From positions 496,001-560,000 of the forward strand of contig NZ_PABT01000014.1 of the NCBI RefSeq assembly GCF_002699205.1: a stretch of 64,000 nucleotides of DNA, given 5' to 3'. The translations under genes were made by a program, and so were the position numbers. The stretch comes from Allomuricauda sp. GTDB taxonomy: Bacteria; Bacteroidota; Bacteroidia; Flavobacteriales; Flavobacteriaceae. Positions 19,060 to 28,838 of the stretch are shown here, piece after piece (positions within the stretch are counted from its first letter, which is position 1; every line of letters begins with the position of its first letter). The notes beneath the pieces were generated by a model. That model saw nothing but the letters and a program-made list of their open reading frames with translations. It ran no database searches and was not told the origin of the DNA.

Positions 19060-19431
19060 TTAGAACCAAGGCTTTCTACCAACTTGATAAGTGTTGTAGA
19101 ACTCTTCATCGGATTTGGTAAGATAGATAATACCTTCGATTAAACCAATGATCCAAGCAGCGGATGCACCAATTCCACAGGTAATTGCTCCTAAGATAAT
19201 AGTTACTCCCAGTAAAATAAACCCTTCTTTGTTGTAGCCCAAAATAAATTTATGAACTCCAAATCCTCCTAACAATATAGCTAGGATGCCGGCAAGAATT
19301 TTTTTGTTATCCCCGCCTGCACCTTGGATTCCTTCTTTGAATTCATTTGCAGTTTTTTTTGCTTCTTCCTTAAAGTCTTTAGCTGCTTCTTCAGCCTTAT
19401 CTTCAAAATCTTTTTTTTCTTCTTCTGACAT
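19060..19431 (-). CDS. TM2 domain-containing membrane protein
   Basis: This is a 123-residue protein. The first about 40 residues are a highly charged helix (EEEKKDFEDKAEEAAKDF) likely to form a coiled coil. Two membrane helices follow: ILAGILAILLGGFGVHKFILG (about 45-65) and ILLGVTIILGAITCGIGASAAW (about 72-93). The GGFGVHKFxxG turn and the WxxGLIEGIIYL end are TM2 hallmarks. The function of bacterial TM2 proteins is unknown. The gene appears monocistronic, with a strong terminator. Possible promoter: CTG-N19-TACATTTA just upstream. Confidence 0.88.
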   Translation of the reverse strand: MSEEEKKDFEDKAEEAAKDFKEEAKKTANEFKEGIQGAGGDNKKILAGILAILLGGFGVHKFILGYNKEGFILLGVTIILGAITCGIGASAAWIIGLIEGIIYLTKSDEEFYNTYQVGRKPWF

Positions 19432-19482
19432 GGTTTAAATGTGTTGGTTAACGATTGCTAAATGTAACAAATAAATCAATAC

Positions 19483-19869
19483 CTACAGAAAGGCTTTATC
19501 AACAGGTTCCCAAAGTTCCAATTTATTTCCCTCTGGGTCAAGTATCCAACCAAACTTTCCGTACTCGTACTCTTCTATTTCACCTACCACGGTAACGCCT
19601 TCCTTCTTTAATTCTTTAAGGAGTTCTACCAAGTTTTCCACCCTAAAGTTCATCATGAACTGCTTTTCACTGGGCTTGAAATATTCGGTGTTTTCATCCA
19701 TAGGGCTCCATTGTGTGGAACAATCTTTACCTTCTTTGTCCTTCCACCAAAAGGTGCATCCATATTGGTCGGTGTTCAATCCCAAATGGTTTTTGTACCA
19801 TTCCTTAATTTTTTTTGGGTCCTTGCTTTTAAAGAAAAAGCCACCCAGTCCTGTTACTCGGTTTTTCAT
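19483..19869 (-). CDS. VOC-superfamily protein (glyoxalase/dioxygenase-like)
   Basis: This is a 128-residue single VOC domain. It begins VTGLGGFFFKSKDPKKIKEWY, continues with SPMDENTEYFKPSEKQFMMNFRVENL, and ends GWILDPEGNKLELWEP, the typical glyoxalase/bleomycin-resistance fold ending with a Glu metal ligand. The substrate is unknown. The start codon overlaps the upstream DUF1801 stop as ATGA (19869-19866), so the two are translationally coupled. Confidence 0.85.
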   Translation of the reverse strand: MKNRVTGLGGFFFKSKDPKKIKEWYKNHLGLNTDQYGCTFWWKDKEGKDCSTQWSPMDENTEYFKPSEKQFMMNFRVENLVELLKELKKEGVTVVGEIEEYEYGKFGWILDPEGNKLELWEPVDKAFL

Positions 19870-20324
19870 GATTTTTTAATGTTTTTTTTATAAAGGGAAA
19901 TCCATTCCTGCGGGGTCATTTTTTTACAAAGTTCCGCAATGAGTTCGTATGGTATCTTGTTGGTGTTCTTAAAACGAACGCAACTTTTGCCCATATCCAA
20001 TTTTGTGCTTACATGTTTCGGGTATTCGTTTACAAACCAATTGTGCAGTTCCGCGTTTGCATAAATACCGGAATGGTAAAGGGCCACAAAGTTTTTTTGA
20101 GATGCAATATTGATGAAGGGGAGTGGTAACTTTGGGTCACAATGATATCCGTCCGGATATATGGAGTGTGGCACTACAAAACCGATCATTTTGTAACTGA
20201 TACATTCTTCGAAGCCTTCCGGTAAGTTCCTTTTTACAGTCTCTCGAAGTTTGGAAACGGGTTCTTTACGATCTTCTGGAAGTTTTTCTATGTATTCGTC
20301 AACTGTTTTGACATCTAAAGTCAT
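19866..20324 (-). CDS. DUF1801 domain-containing protein
   Basis: This 152-residue cytoplasmic protein begins TVDEYIEKLPEDRKEPVSKL and contains ECISYKMIGFVVP, with FVALYHSGIYANAEL and CVRFKNTNKIPYELI further on. These are the conserved stretches of DUF1801 (YdhG/YjhX-like fold). Fold members have been linked to iron or small-molecule binding, but no function is established. It is the first gene of a coupled pair with the VOC protein. Confidence 0.85.
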   Translation of the reverse strand: MTLDVKTVDEYIEKLPEDRKEPVSKLRETVKRNLPEGFEECISYKMIGFVVPHSIYPDGYHCDPKLPLPFINIASQKNFVALYHSGIYANAELHNWFVNEYPKHVSTKLDMGKSCVRFKNTNKIPYELIAELCKKMTPQEWISLYKKNIKKS

Positions 20325-20382
20325 GTATGGTCATTTTAATGGACTGGCAGCGTCAAAATCAGGAACGATAGGGTGTATAAAG

Positions 20383-21315
20383 TTAGCAAAATCTTTCTTT
20401 GACTTTATCAACAATGGTCTGCGCCAATTTTTCCTTGCTTTCCACGGTCCAACCCGCTACGTGAGGTGTCAACAACACATTTTTAGCTTTTCGAAGATAC
20501 TTAAAAGCTTTGGGTTTTTGCACAAACATGTTTTCGAAGGATTTTTTCTCATATTCCAATACATCCAATCCAGCACCCAATACTTTGCCGGATTTTAATC
20601 CTTCCACCAAATCTTTGGTCACCACACATTTGCCCCGAGCAGTGTTAAGTAGCCAAAAAGGTTTATGGAACCCCTCAATGAAATCTGAGTTTACCATTCC
20701 CACGGTTTCCTTTGTTTCAGGTACATGTAGGCTAACGACATCCGAGCGTTGTTGAAATTCCATGATGCCTACTTGACGGGCATTTTCATCGCCAACACCT
20801 CCAACAATGTCATAGCAGATAACCTCTACGTCGAAGCCCTGCAATTTTTTGGCAAATGCTTTGCCCATATTCCCATAGCCGATAATTCCCACAGTTTTTC
20901 CATCGAGTTCCACACCCCGATTGTTCTCTCGTTTCCATTTTCCTTTTTTAACTTGTCGATTGGCCTTGCACATGTGGTTCATTAGCGAGAGTAACATGCC
21001 CAAAGTGTGTTCACCTACGGCATTTCGGTTCCCTTCCGGTGCCGATGCTAGAAATATGCCCTTGAATTTGGCATGTTCCACGTCAATATTTTCCAATCCT
21101 GCCCCGACCCTTCCAATAAATTTTAGATTGGTGGCCTTGTCCAGGAATTGTTGGTCTATAGTGAACCTACTTCTAATGATGATGCCATCGTACAAGTGGA
21201 TTTTTTTCTCTACTTGTTCTTTGGTGGAGGTGTAGTCTTCGTGGTTTTCAAACCCAAGCTCAGCAAATTGTTCAATGAGCAGAGGGTGATTGGTGTCAAG
21301 ATGGAGAACTTTCAT
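20383..21315 (-). CDS. D-isomer-specific 2-hydroxyacid dehydrogenase (phosphoglycerate dehydrogenase-like)
   Basis: This 310-residue NAD-dependent oxidoreductase has the catalytic Arg in FIGRVGAGLENID (about residues 86-98) and the Rossmann glycine motif GIIGYGNMGKAFA near 145. The Glu region is LHVPETKETVGMVN near 195, NTARGKCVV near 225 carries the second nucleotide-loop signature, and the catalytic His is in LLTPHVAGWT near 285. It lacks the C-terminal ACT domain of long SerA enzymes. Phosphoglycerate, hydroxypyruvate or another 2-hydroxyacid could be the substrate. It stands alone between mgtE and the DUF1801 pair. Confidence 0.88.
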   Translation of the reverse strand: MKVLHLDTNHPLLIEQFAELGFENHEDYTSTKEQVEKKIHLYDGIIIRSRFTIDQQFLDKATNLKFIGRVGAGLENIDVEHAKFKGIFLASAPEGNRNAVGEHTLGMLLSLMNHMCKANRQVKKGKWKRENNRGVELDGKTVGIIGYGNMGKAFAKKLQGFDVEVICYDIVGGVGDENARQVGIMEFQQRSDVVSLHVPETKETVGMVNSDFIEGFHKPFWLLNTARGKCVVTKDLVEGLKSGKVLGAGLDVLEYEKKSFENMFVQKPKAFKYLRKAKNVLLTPHVAGWTVESKEKLAQTIVDKVKERFC

Positions 21316-21441
21316 AGGGTCAAATATACAATTCCTAGATTTTTGGATGGTGAGTCCATGTTTAAATACTAGTTGTTAATTACGTATCACTTTTTATGAA
21401 AAAACTTGAAATCATTGTTCCGAACCAGGGGATGAGCCATG

Positions 21442-22794
21442 TTAAATCCCCAAAATCATTTTGGCTATCCAAAAATAGATCAAGATCCCAAAAATATCGT
21501 TGCTCGTGGTTATAAATGGACCTGTGGCAATGGCAGGGTCAATATTTCTTTTATGAAGGAAGAGAGGAATAAAGGTACCTATGAAACCGGCCACTACAAT
21601 TACGGTAATCAACGAAAGAGATATGGCCAATGAGGTAGTAAATGATCCTTTCCAGGCCCAAGTGAAGAGCAAAAGTAAAGAGGAAAGAATAAATCCGTTC
21701 AAAAGAGCCAAGAGCATTTCTTTCAGCAAATGATTTCTTATGCTTCCTTTTAAATCATCGTTCGCCAGACCCTGAACCACAATGGCACTGGATTGTACGC
21801 CTACATTGCCCGCCATTGCCGCGATTAGCGGGGTAAAGAAAAACAATACCGCGTGTTTGGCTATCATATCCTCAAAAGTGCCCATGATGGCGGCAGCACC
21901 AAGTCCGCCCAAAAGACCCAATATCAACCATGGGATGCGGGCACGTGTCAGTGTCCAGATACTGTCGCTTACCTCAACATCTTGGGAGATACCTGCGGCC
22001 ATTTGGTAATCTTTGTCGGCTTCTTCCCGAATCAAATCCACAATGTCATCAATGGTGATTCGTCCCACCAAACGTCCAATTTCATCAACCACTGGTATGG
22101 CCTCCAAGTCATATTTGGACATAATCTTGGCAACTTCTTCACCCTTTTGGTTGACATTGACAGAATCTACTTTTGGAATATAAATATCCTTTATATGGCT
22201 TTTGGTGGGAGCTGTAAGCAAATCTTTTAGGGAAAGCCTGCCTTTGAGCTTTCCTTCGTCGTCTACAACGTATATGGAATGCACCCGGGTCACATTTTCT
22301 GCTTGGGCGCGCATTTCCTTGACACAGGAGGTCACGGTCCAATTTTCGTTGACTTTCACAAGTTCTTTTGCCATAAGACCACCAGCGGAATCCTCTTCAT
22401 ATCGCAAAAGGTCCACAATATCCTTGGCGTGTTCCCGATCGGAAATCTCCGAGATTACTTCCTGGACAATTTCCTTTGGAAGCTCGTTAATGATATCCGC
22501 AGCATCGTCCGTGTCCAACTCGGACAACTCCCCTGCAATTTCTTTGGCAGTAAGGTTTTTAAGTACAGCCTCACGGATGTCTTCGTGCATTTCCGCAAGA
22601 ATATCCGAGGTTTTTTCACTGTCCAGAAGCTTGATCAGGTAGGTCGCTTCATCAACTTCCAGTTCATCCGCTATCTCGGCAATATCCGCATAGTGGAACT
22701 CCTTCATCGTAGCCTGAAGTTCAGCGTCCTTGTTTTCTGCAATCAGTTGCCTGATTTCTTCTAAAAGTTCGTCTGTGAGTTTAAACGGCGTCAT
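21442..22794 (-). CDS. mgtE: Magnesium transporter MgtE
   Basis: This 450-residue protein has the three-part MgtE layout. The N-terminal helical domain covers about residues 1-130 ([22 protein letters not shown]). The CBS pair covers about 135-255 ([49 protein letters not shown]). Five membrane helices form the channel from about 285, including the pore motif [21 protein letters not shown]. MgtE is a Mg2+-gated channel of the inner membrane. Its first 14 bases overlap the end of rsmA, so the two are co-transcribed with rsmA first. Confidence 0.95.
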   Translation of the reverse strand: MTPFKLTDELLEEIRQLIAENKDAELQATMKEFHYADIAEIADELEVDEATYLIKLLDSEKTSDILAEMHEDIREAVLKNLTAKEIAGELSELDTDDAADIINELPKEIVQEVISEISDREHAKDIVDLLRYEEDSAGGLMAKELVKVNENWTVTSCVKEMRAQAENVTRVHSIYVVDDEGKLKGRLSLKDLLTAPTKSHIKDIYIPKVDSVNVNQKGEEVAKIMSKYDLEAIPVVDEIGRLVGRITIDDIVDLIREEADKDYQMAAGISQDVEVSDSIWTLTRARIPWLILGLLGGLGAAAIMGTFEDMIAKHAVLFFFTPLIAAMAGNVGVQSSAIVVQGLANDDLKGSIRNHLLKEMLLALLNGFILSSLLLLFTWAWKGSFTTSLAISLSLITVIVVAGFIGTFIPLFLHKRNIDPAIATGPFITTSNDIFGILIYFWIAKMILGI

Positions 22795-23653
22795 TGGCTA
22801 TCTTCTGTGTCAACGTTATAAAATCAGCTACACAAAGCTGTTCCGGGCGTTGGTCAAAGATAGTATCTTCTTTTAGATTATCGGAAAGGTTGAAGACTTT
22901 AAGACTATTGCGAATAGTTTTACGTCTTTGGTTAAAAGCTGTTTTTACCACTCTAAAGAAAAGGCGTTCATCACATGGTAGGTTAAGTTCTTTTTTTCGG
23001 GACAGACGCAAGACCCCGGAATCCACCTTTGGTGGAGGGTCAAATACCCCTGGGGGCACGGTAAAAAGGTATTCCGCATCGTAATAAGCCTGGACCAATA
23101 CGGAGAGGATACCGTAGCTTTTGCTTCCAGGTCCTTCACAAATGCGTTTGGCCACTTCTTTTTGGAACATACCCGAAAATTCGGGTACCTGTTTACGCAT
23201 TTCCAACATTTTAAAAACTATCTGACTGGAAATGTTGTAAGGGAAGTTGCCCGTAATGGCAAATTGTTCGTTCCCGTAGAGTTGGGTAAGGTCGAACTTG
23301 AGGAAATCCGCTTCTATAATATTGAGACGATCATTGTTTTTTAGAATATCGGCATGTTCCAAAGGAAAACTATGGTTGAGGTATACGATGGACTCTTCAT
23401 CCAAATCCATGGCCACCAAATCTATATCTCGTTGAAGAAGGTATTTGGTCAACACTCCCATTCCTGGCCCAACCTCGATAACATTGCTGTAACCTTCCAA
23501 GGAAAGGGTCTGGGCTATTTTTTCGGCAACGGACTCATCTTTGAGAAAATGCTGGCCCAAATGTTTTTTTGCCTTTACCGCCCCATCTTCCGACCCATGC
23601 TTTTTTTTGTTGGGGGAACCATTGGGGTACTTCTTTCTTTTCTTTTTGGACAC
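22781..23653 (-). CDS. rsmA: 16S rRNA (adenine1518/1519-N6)-dimethyltransferase
   Basis: This 290-residue RsmA/KsgA enzyme has [21 protein letters not shown] at residues 26-46 and the SAM motif [16 protein letters not shown] near 60. The catalytic block is [13 protein letters not shown] near 133, where NLPY is more common, and [12 protein letters not shown] follows. It dimethylates two adenines in helix 45 of 16S rRNA. A 25-residue Lys-rich extension precedes the usual start. The only upstream start codon is a GTG at 23653, and no ATG occurs near the family start, so the exact N-terminus is open. It overlaps mgtE by 14 bases. Confidence 0.93.
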   Translation of the reverse strand: MSKKKRKKYPNGSPNKKKHGSEDGAVKAKKHLGQHFLKDESVAEKIAQTLSLEGYSNVIEVGPGMGVLTKYLLQRDIDLVAMDLDEESIVYLNHSFPLEHADILKNNDRLNIIEADFLKFDLTQLYGNEQFAITGNFPYNISSQIVFKMLEMRKQVPEFSGMFQKEVAKRICEGPGSKSYGILSVLVQAYYDAEYLFTVPPGVFDPPPKVDSGVLRLSRKKELNLPCDERLFFRVVKTAFNQRRKTIRNSLKVFNLSDNLKEDTIFDQRPEQLCVADFITLTQKIANDAV

Positions 23654-23671
23654 TGACGGTTTTTTTGCAAG

Positions 23672-23980
23672 TTAGTTGGAATTTTCGATATAGATCCATG
23701 CTTCTTCCCCTGATTCCAAACGGAATTTTTCCCTTTTGTATGCACTGGTTTCGTAAATGTCCGCTTTTTTAAGGTCAGCATCGTTTACTTTATAAGCCAT
23801 GCCTTCAACTTTGTCTTTGGGGTTGTTGGTGTGGATGACCAACGGATAACGACCATAGACGGCATTTTCTATTTTTTTGAAACCCAATGCAGTGTCGGGC
23901 TTTCCATCTAATATGCGCCCAAAAATGTATTCTTGTACCTGAAGGTCTTGGAGAGTTCCGTAGGAAAAGAGATATTCCAA
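23672..23980 (-). CDS. Gamma-glutamylcyclotransferase-like (AIG2/GGACT) protein
   Basis: This 102-residue protein starts EYLFSYGTLQDLQVQEYIFG. The YGTL motif is the substrate-binding hallmark of the GGCT fold, and EGMAYKVNDADLKKADIYE supplies the conserved acidic residue (AxxLDxxE-type). Members cleave gamma-glutamyl amines or remain uncharacterised. The start is a TTG at 23980, 5 bases after the upstream DUF4286 stop; no ATG is available. It is the second gene of a likely DUF4286-GGCT-rsmA-mgtE run with gaps of 4 and 18 bases and a final overlap. Confidence 0.82.
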   Translation of the reverse strand: MEYLFSYGTLQDLQVQEYIFGRILDGKPDTALGFKKIENAVYGRYPLVIHTNNPKDKVEGMAYKVNDADLKKADIYETSAYKREKFRLESGEEAWIYIENSN

Positions 23981-23984
23981 ATTT

Positions 23985-24302
23985 TTAGGGTATTTGTTGA
24001 CTGATGACTTCTAACTCGGTTCTAAAGGCGACAAATTTGTTTGGGAACATTTGTTGTGCATCCGAACGTAAACGGTCGGCGTCTTCTTTGTAATAGGATT
24101 CCAGGGTGGCCCTGTCACGGGTAGTGTATTGCACGGAATATGTGATGCCTCCCATGTCCTCTTCCACCAAGACCTTGACCATTTTGGCATGGATAAACTT
24201 TCCTGTTGCAAGCATATCGGGCACGTGTTTGTCCTTCATCCAGGCCAACCACTCATCATGGATACTTTCGTCAATATTGATGGTTACGTTATATATCAGC
24301 AT
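23985..24302 (-). CDS. DUF4286 family protein
   Basis: This 105-residue protein starts MLIYNVTINIDESIHDEWL and contains MKDKHVPDMLATGKF and TYSVQYTTRDRATLESYY. These are the conserved blocks of DUF4286, a ferredoxin-like/EthD-type small fold restricted mainly to Bacteroidota. There is no signal peptide. The function is unknown. The gene commonly neighbours rsmA/mgtE and TPR genes in this phylum, as here. Confidence 0.82.
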   Translation of the reverse strand: MLIYNVTINIDESIHDEWLAWMKDKHVPDMLATGKFIHAKMVKVLVEEDMGGITYSVQYTTRDRATLESYYKEDADRLRSDAQQMFPNKFVAFRTELEVISQQIP

Positions 24303-24337
24303 TTGCCTTCGGTTTATTGGGCTAAAGTAGGAAAGAA

Positions 24338-26122
24338 TTAGTTAATTGCATCCCCTCGTAGCCTCCTGAAATTCTTACGGGCCTGCGGGAAATAATAACT
24401 GTCCTGATAATTATAAATGATCTTTTCGTAATGATTTTTTGCCTTCTCCGGTTCGTTCAAAATGTTCTCGTAAAGTTCTCCCAAAGCAAAATGGGCGTCG
24501 TCGGCAAGGATACCATCAGCGTAGAATTCCACAATTTTTTGATAGTTGAACTCGGCACTCTCGTAATTTTTTTGTGCTACCAGAAGTTCAGCTTGTTTCA
24601 GCAGGGCTTCGTCCTCTATTTTTTCCCCTTTATGGTTCTGTAAAATATCTTCGAGCACCTCAATGGCCTCCTTGTTTTTGTTTTGATAGGCCAGTAAGTC
24701 AGCTCTGGCATATTTTTTTAATGCGGTCTGGGTGGAATCTTCAAGTGAGTTGTCCGAGATCAAGAGGCTCAACTGCATGGCGTCGTTGGCGATAAGCTGG
24801 GAGGTTGAACTTCTGAGAACTTTTAGTTGGGTAAGTGCCCAATCAAAATCACCTTTATAAAAACTGGTCTGTGCCACTTTAAATCGTGCATCTTGGCCAA
24901 GTACATCATTTTTCATGCTTTTTTGTACTTGGGTGAAAAGAATCAGTGCTTCGTTGAACCTTTGGTCAAAAACAAGGATGTCACCAAGGGCAAGTTTTAC
25001 GTAAGCCATGGTCAATCGCCCCATGGGAAGTTCCAAACTTTGTTTTAGCATATCAATGGCAGGTTCGGGTTGTTCTTTCCTAAACGTAAGAAAATTGGCA
25101 TAGGCAATCTGGAGTTGAAGGGTGCTACTTTGAATGCCGTATGTCTCAACGAGATCCTTGAATTTGTTTTCAACATCTTTGACTATTTTTTCTGTCGGAT
25201 TTTGCAAAGCGATATCGATGAGTTGTAGTTCCGCACTGAGTTTGGTTCGTGGATTTTCGGTATTATCCACAATGTATTGATAGATAGCAGTGGCCGTTTC
25301 CAGGTCTTTGTCCTCCAAAGCTATGTTTCCAAGGTTTTCCAATCGATCTACGGATTGGCCTTCACTTCTTTTAAAAATGGCCTTTTCCTGACCAAAGGCA
25401 CTATTGTATTGTTTTTGTTGCACAAAAAGCCAGCTCAAAAGTTGGTTCCAAAGAATATCGGGTGCTTTCTGCGCATTTTGTAGGAGTACTTTGCGCAACA
25501 ATATATTGTTTTCGTTGGAGGGATCTTCGGAGATAAAATCGTCGATGTTCCGCAGTACGTTGGAGTGGGATGTCCTTCCCTCCCAAATAAGGTTGAGGTA
25601 GGATTGGTACATTTTTTCAACATCCCCTTGTTCCCCATAAATACGGGCCAACTGAAAATCGTAGTTGAGTTCGGGTTTTAATTCCATGGCCTTGGTGTAG
25701 GCTTGAATGGCGTAATCGAGCAAGGCATATTTCTGGAAGCGATAGCCTACGCTGTATCCATAATTGGGGTTGTCCTCAATTTTTTTAATGGCCTTGTCGT
25801 AATACACATTGGCCTTTTCGGGCTCGTTTTTCAGGGTGAAATTGTATCCTAGTTCAATATAAAAAGTAGGAAAAGCGTAGCTGTCCTCTATTTTTTGAAG
25901 TAAGAATGCTTCTGCTTCGTCATAGCGTTCCAATTGTTGGTAGCAGGCCACCAATCCCTCGGCATAATCGGTACGTCGTGGGTTGGTCTCCACCAATTTT
26001 TCATAAAAGACCAAGGCTTTCTCATAATCCCCATTATTAAGGTACTGCTTGGCCAAGAAATCCTCTTGTGCCAATCCGATAAAACTGGATAAAATCAATA
26101 TGAGAAATAAAAGACGTCGCAA
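24338..26122 (-). CDS. Secreted tetratricopeptide-repeat protein
   Basis: This 594-residue protein starts with a signal peptide (RRLLFLILILSSFIGLAQ) followed almost entirely by TPR helices. Recognisable units include YLNNGDYEKALVFYEKLVET near residue 28 and, near the C-terminus, DDAHFALGELYENILNEPEKAKNHYEKII. The exported TPR scaffold suggests periplasmic or envelope complex assembly, but no partner is evident. The only usable start is a TTG at 26122, four codons after an in-frame stop. It lies 35 bases upstream of the DUF4286 gene on the same strand. Confidence 0.82.
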   Translation of the reverse strand: MRRLLFLILILSSFIGLAQEDFLAKQYLNNGDYEKALVFYEKLVETNPRRTDYAEGLVACYQQLERYDEAEAFLLQKIEDSYAFPTFYIELGYNFTLKNEPEKANVYYDKAIKKIEDNPNYGYSVGYRFQKYALLDYAIQAYTKAMELKPELNYDFQLARIYGEQGDVEKMYQSYLNLIWEGRTSHSNVLRNIDDFISEDPSNENNILLRKVLLQNAQKAPDILWNQLLSWLFVQQKQYNSAFGQEKAIFKRSEGQSVDRLENLGNIALEDKDLETATAIYQYIVDNTENPRTKLSAELQLIDIALQNPTEKIVKDVENKFKDLVETYGIQSSTLQLQIAYANFLTFRKEQPEPAIDMLKQSLELPMGRLTMAYVKLALGDILVFDQRFNEALILFTQVQKSMKNDVLGQDARFKVAQTSFYKGDFDWALTQLKVLRSSTSQLIANDAMQLSLLISDNSLEDSTQTALKKYARADLLAYQNKNKEAIEVLEDILQNHKGEKIEDEALLKQAELLVAQKNYESAEFNYQKIVEFYADGILADDAHFALGELYENILNEPEKAKNHYEKIIYNYQDSYYFPQARKNFRRLRGDAIN

Positions 26123-26199
26123 TAGCTTGTTTTATTTCAAATATAACGCAGAAATATGGGGGATTCTGTTAAGCGAATCCAAATAATTGGATGAAAACC

Positions 26200-27471
26200 T
26201 TAATCTATGATGTCAAAACCACAGTAAGGAACCAATACCTCAGGGATTTTAATGCCCTCGTCGGTTTGATAATTTTCCAAGATTCCCGCCAAAACCCTGG
26301 GCAATGCCAAAGAGCTTCCGTTCAAGGTGTGGGCCAATTGGCTCTTTCCATTTTCATCCTTGTAGCGAAGTTTTAGGCGATTGGCCTGGAAGGTTTCAAA
26401 ATTGGACACGGAACTGATTTCCAACCAACGATCTTGTGCGGTTGAGAATACTTCAAAATCAAATGTAAGGGCAGAGGTAAATCCCAGGTCGCCTCCACAA
26501 AGTCGTAAAATACGGTAAGGTAATTTTAACTCCCGAAGAATATTTTTAACATGCTCCACCATTTCATCCAAAGCTTGGTATGAATTGTTGGGGTGCTCCA
26601 TGCGTACAATCTCCACTTTGTCAAATTGGTGCAAACGGTTCAAGCCACGAACGTGGGCGCCATAACTTCCGGCTTCACGACGGAAACATGGGGTATAGCC
26701 TGTATATTTGATGGGGAAATCACTCTCTGCCAAGATATCGCCCCGGTGCAGGTTGGTCACAGGTACTTCGGCCGTCGGGATAAGGTAGAGATCATCTGCC
26801 TGTACATGGTACATTTGGCCTTCCTTGTCGGGCAACTGGCCTGTTCCGTAACCAGAGTCTTCGTTCACCATAAGGGGAACTTGCATTTCGGTGTACCCTG
26901 CCTCGGTATTTTTGTCCAAGAAATAAGCGATCAGGGCACGTTGTAAACGGGCACCTTTTCCTTTGTACACCGGAAAGCCTGCACCTGTGATTTTTACCCC
27001 AAGCTCAAAATCGATGATATCGTATTTTTTGGCCAATTCCCAATGCGGTAATGCTTCTTTGGATAGGGTAGGAATGTCTCCTTCCCGGAAAACTTCTTCG
27101 TTGTCCTCGTCCGAATTTCCTGCTGGAACGGATTCGTGGGGTACGTTCGGAATCAAATACAACTGTTGCTGAAGTTCATTGGCAGTCGTGTTTAAATCGT
27201 CCCCCAGTTTTTTTGATGCTTCTTTGAGTCCAGCTGTTTTTTCTTTTAGAACATTGGCTTCCTGTGCTTTTCCCGATTTGAAAAGCATGCCAATTTCTTT
27301 TGAAAGTTTGTTGGATTCGGCCAAGGTGGCGTCCAGCTCGGTTTGGATGGAACGTCTTTTTTCATCGAGTTCCAAAACCTTTGATATCATAGGTTCGGCA
27401 TCGATGTTTCGCTTCTTCAAAGCGTTAATGATACTTTCCTTGTTTTCCCTGATGTTCTGTATTTGAAGCAT
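26200..27471 (-). CDS. serS: Serine--tRNA ligase
   Basis: This 423-residue class II synthetase has an N-terminal coiled-coil arm at about residues 27-100 (LDEKRRSIQTELDATLAESNK). Motif 2 is CFRREAGSYGAHVRGLNRLH near 270, and motif 3 is GSSLALPRVLAGILENYQ near 390. It charges tRNA-Ser and tRNA-Sec. The length and all three motifs are normal. The ATG at 27471 follows the HTTM gene after a 50-base gap. No T-box or other leader structure is visible. Confidence 0.97.
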   Translation of the reverse strand: MLQIQNIRENKESIINALKKRNIDAEPMISKVLELDEKRRSIQTELDATLAESNKLSKEIGMLFKSGKAQEANVLKEKTAGLKEASKKLGDDLNTTANELQQQLYLIPNVPHESVPAGNSDEDNEEVFREGDIPTLSKEALPHWELAKKYDIIDFELGVKITGAGFPVYKGKGARLQRALIAYFLDKNTEAGYTEMQVPLMVNEDSGYGTGQLPDKEGQMYHVQADDLYLIPTAEVPVTNLHRGDILAESDFPIKYTGYTPCFRREAGSYGAHVRGLNRLHQFDKVEIVRMEHPNNSYQALDEMVEHVKNILRELKLPYRILRLCGGDLGFTSALTFDFEVFSTAQDRWLEISSVSNFETFQANRLKLRYKDENGKSQLAHTLNGSSLALPRVLAGILENYQTDEGIKIPEVLVPYCGFDIID

Positions 27472-27521
27472 GGCCTTGTTTTGAGGCGCAAATTTAATTC
27501 AATCTGAAGAAGTCCCCAACT

Positions 27522-28838
27522 TTATTCTTTTGGAGAGGGCATAATCCAATCATTGTGGGCGAAATGTTTCCAAGGAACACTGGCCAAATCCACTTTGGGG
27601 TCTACAAATTGTTTGTATGGGCCTTGGTTTACCTTCACCCTGTTCTTTACAAATACTTGAATGTTTTCTCCTTTTTTGTTGTATTCCTTTTTGAGGTGTT
27701 GGGCAAATTGCCAGATAAAATCGGGATAGCAAGCTACTCGTCTTTTTTGTTTCTTGGTAAGGTAATCGTTCAAGTTGACCACGGTGGTGTCCTTGGTCTC
27801 GGTATTTACAACGCTATAAGTAATACTTCCGGTACGGCTGCGGAGCATCATACGCCAACTTAATCTATGGCCTTCTTCGGTCCATAGCACATCATCTTTG
27901 AAGAAGTGGTGGCGAAGGGGCAAAATCAATTGGAACAGGAAGTAGATGCCCAACACCGTCAAGACCACATTTTTGTTCTTTGGAATGATGATTTTGGTTT
28001 CTGGGATTATTTTTTTGGTTCTTAAAAAGATGTTTCGGATGGTCTGTGGTTCAAAAAAGAATACTGTAAAGGCAAGGGACAAATAGGGGAATATACCTAC
28101 TTGAAATACAATGCTGTTGAACAAGTGAAAGAAAATGGACAGTCCAAAGGCGATTTTCCGTGTAGGCTTCCAGAGTAGGGCGGGAACAACCAGCAAATCA
28201 AAGCAAATGCCGAAAATGGCTATAATTTTGTGTACCCATTTTTGTTGGAGAAAGTCCCCGATTAAGTAGTAGTTCTTCTTGGAGCTCATCAACACTTCGA
28301 TCATGCTAAAATCCAGCCAATCCGCATATAATTTTGCTACTGATGCATAAGTGTACACAATGAAGAGTTGGAGTATGATGGTCCATCGAATCCAGTTGTA
28401 CATTGTCTGGGAACGTAGTTTGGGATTTAATTTCACATCTAAGGATGCGTCTCGGTTCGCTGGCAGGAATGCCATGATATAGGCGAGCAACATCAATAAA
28501 TAATAGTGGTTATTGTACGAGGTTTTTTGCATCAGGTACACCCCCGACCATAATATTGCAAATGCCAGTGCGCTAAAGCGATATTTATATCCAAGGGCTA
28601 TTAAAAGACCGAAGGTGCCCATAATGGCGAAATAAATGTACATCCCGTTGCCGGGCAAGGGTTGGAGCCATTCAAAACCTATAAAGGAAAAGGTGAATTT
28701 GGGTTCCACCAAGGTTCTACGTACCCAGCCCGTGGCTATGGCGCCATAACATTCTGCACTCACCAATAGCCCGTAAAATATCCTAAATACAACAAGTTGT
28801 GCGTTGTCAATCCTCTTGAATAGAAATTGGTTGAGCAT
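27522..28838 (-). CDS. HTTM domain membrane protein (vitamin K-dependent carboxylase-like)
   Basis: This is a 438-residue multi-span protein. The N-terminal FKRIDNAQLVVFRIFYGLLVS and later YNNHYYLLMLLAYIMAFLPAN, with WIRWTIILQLFIVYTYASVAKL, fit the HTTM (horizontally transferred transmembrane) domain shared with gamma-glutamyl carboxylase. About eight hydrophobic helices cover residues 15-300, followed by a soluble C-terminal part. Bacterial substrates are unknown. The ATG directly abuts the ribF stop with no spacer (TAAATG), so the two are co-translated, a recurrent arrangement in Flavobacteriia. Confidence 0.85.
   Translation of the reverse strand: MLNQFLFKRIDNAQLVVFRIFYGLLVSAECYGAIATGWVRRTLVEPKFTFSFIGFEWLQPLPGNGMYIYFAIMGTFGLLIALGYKYRFSALAFAILWSGVYLMQKTSYNNHYYLLMLLAYIMAFLPANRDASLDVKLNPKLRSQTMYNWIRWTIILQLFIVYTYASVAKLYADWLDFSMIEVLMSSKKNYYLIGDFLQQKWVHKIIAIFGICFDLLVVPALLWKPTRKIAFGLSIFFHLFNSIVFQVGIFPYLSLAFTVFFFEPQTIRNIFLRTKKIIPETKIIIPKNKNVVLTVLGIYFLFQLILPLRHHFFKDDVLWTEEGHRLSWRMMLRSRTGSITYSVVNTETKDTTVVNLNDYLTKKQKRRVACYPDFIWQFAQHLKKEYNKKGENIQVFVKNRVKVNQGPYKQFVDPKVDLASVPWKHFAHNDWIMPSPKE

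Noticed and set aside
27472..27521. T-box or other leader upstream of serS
   Set aside because: The gap is only 50 bases and shows no specifier or antiterminator structure.
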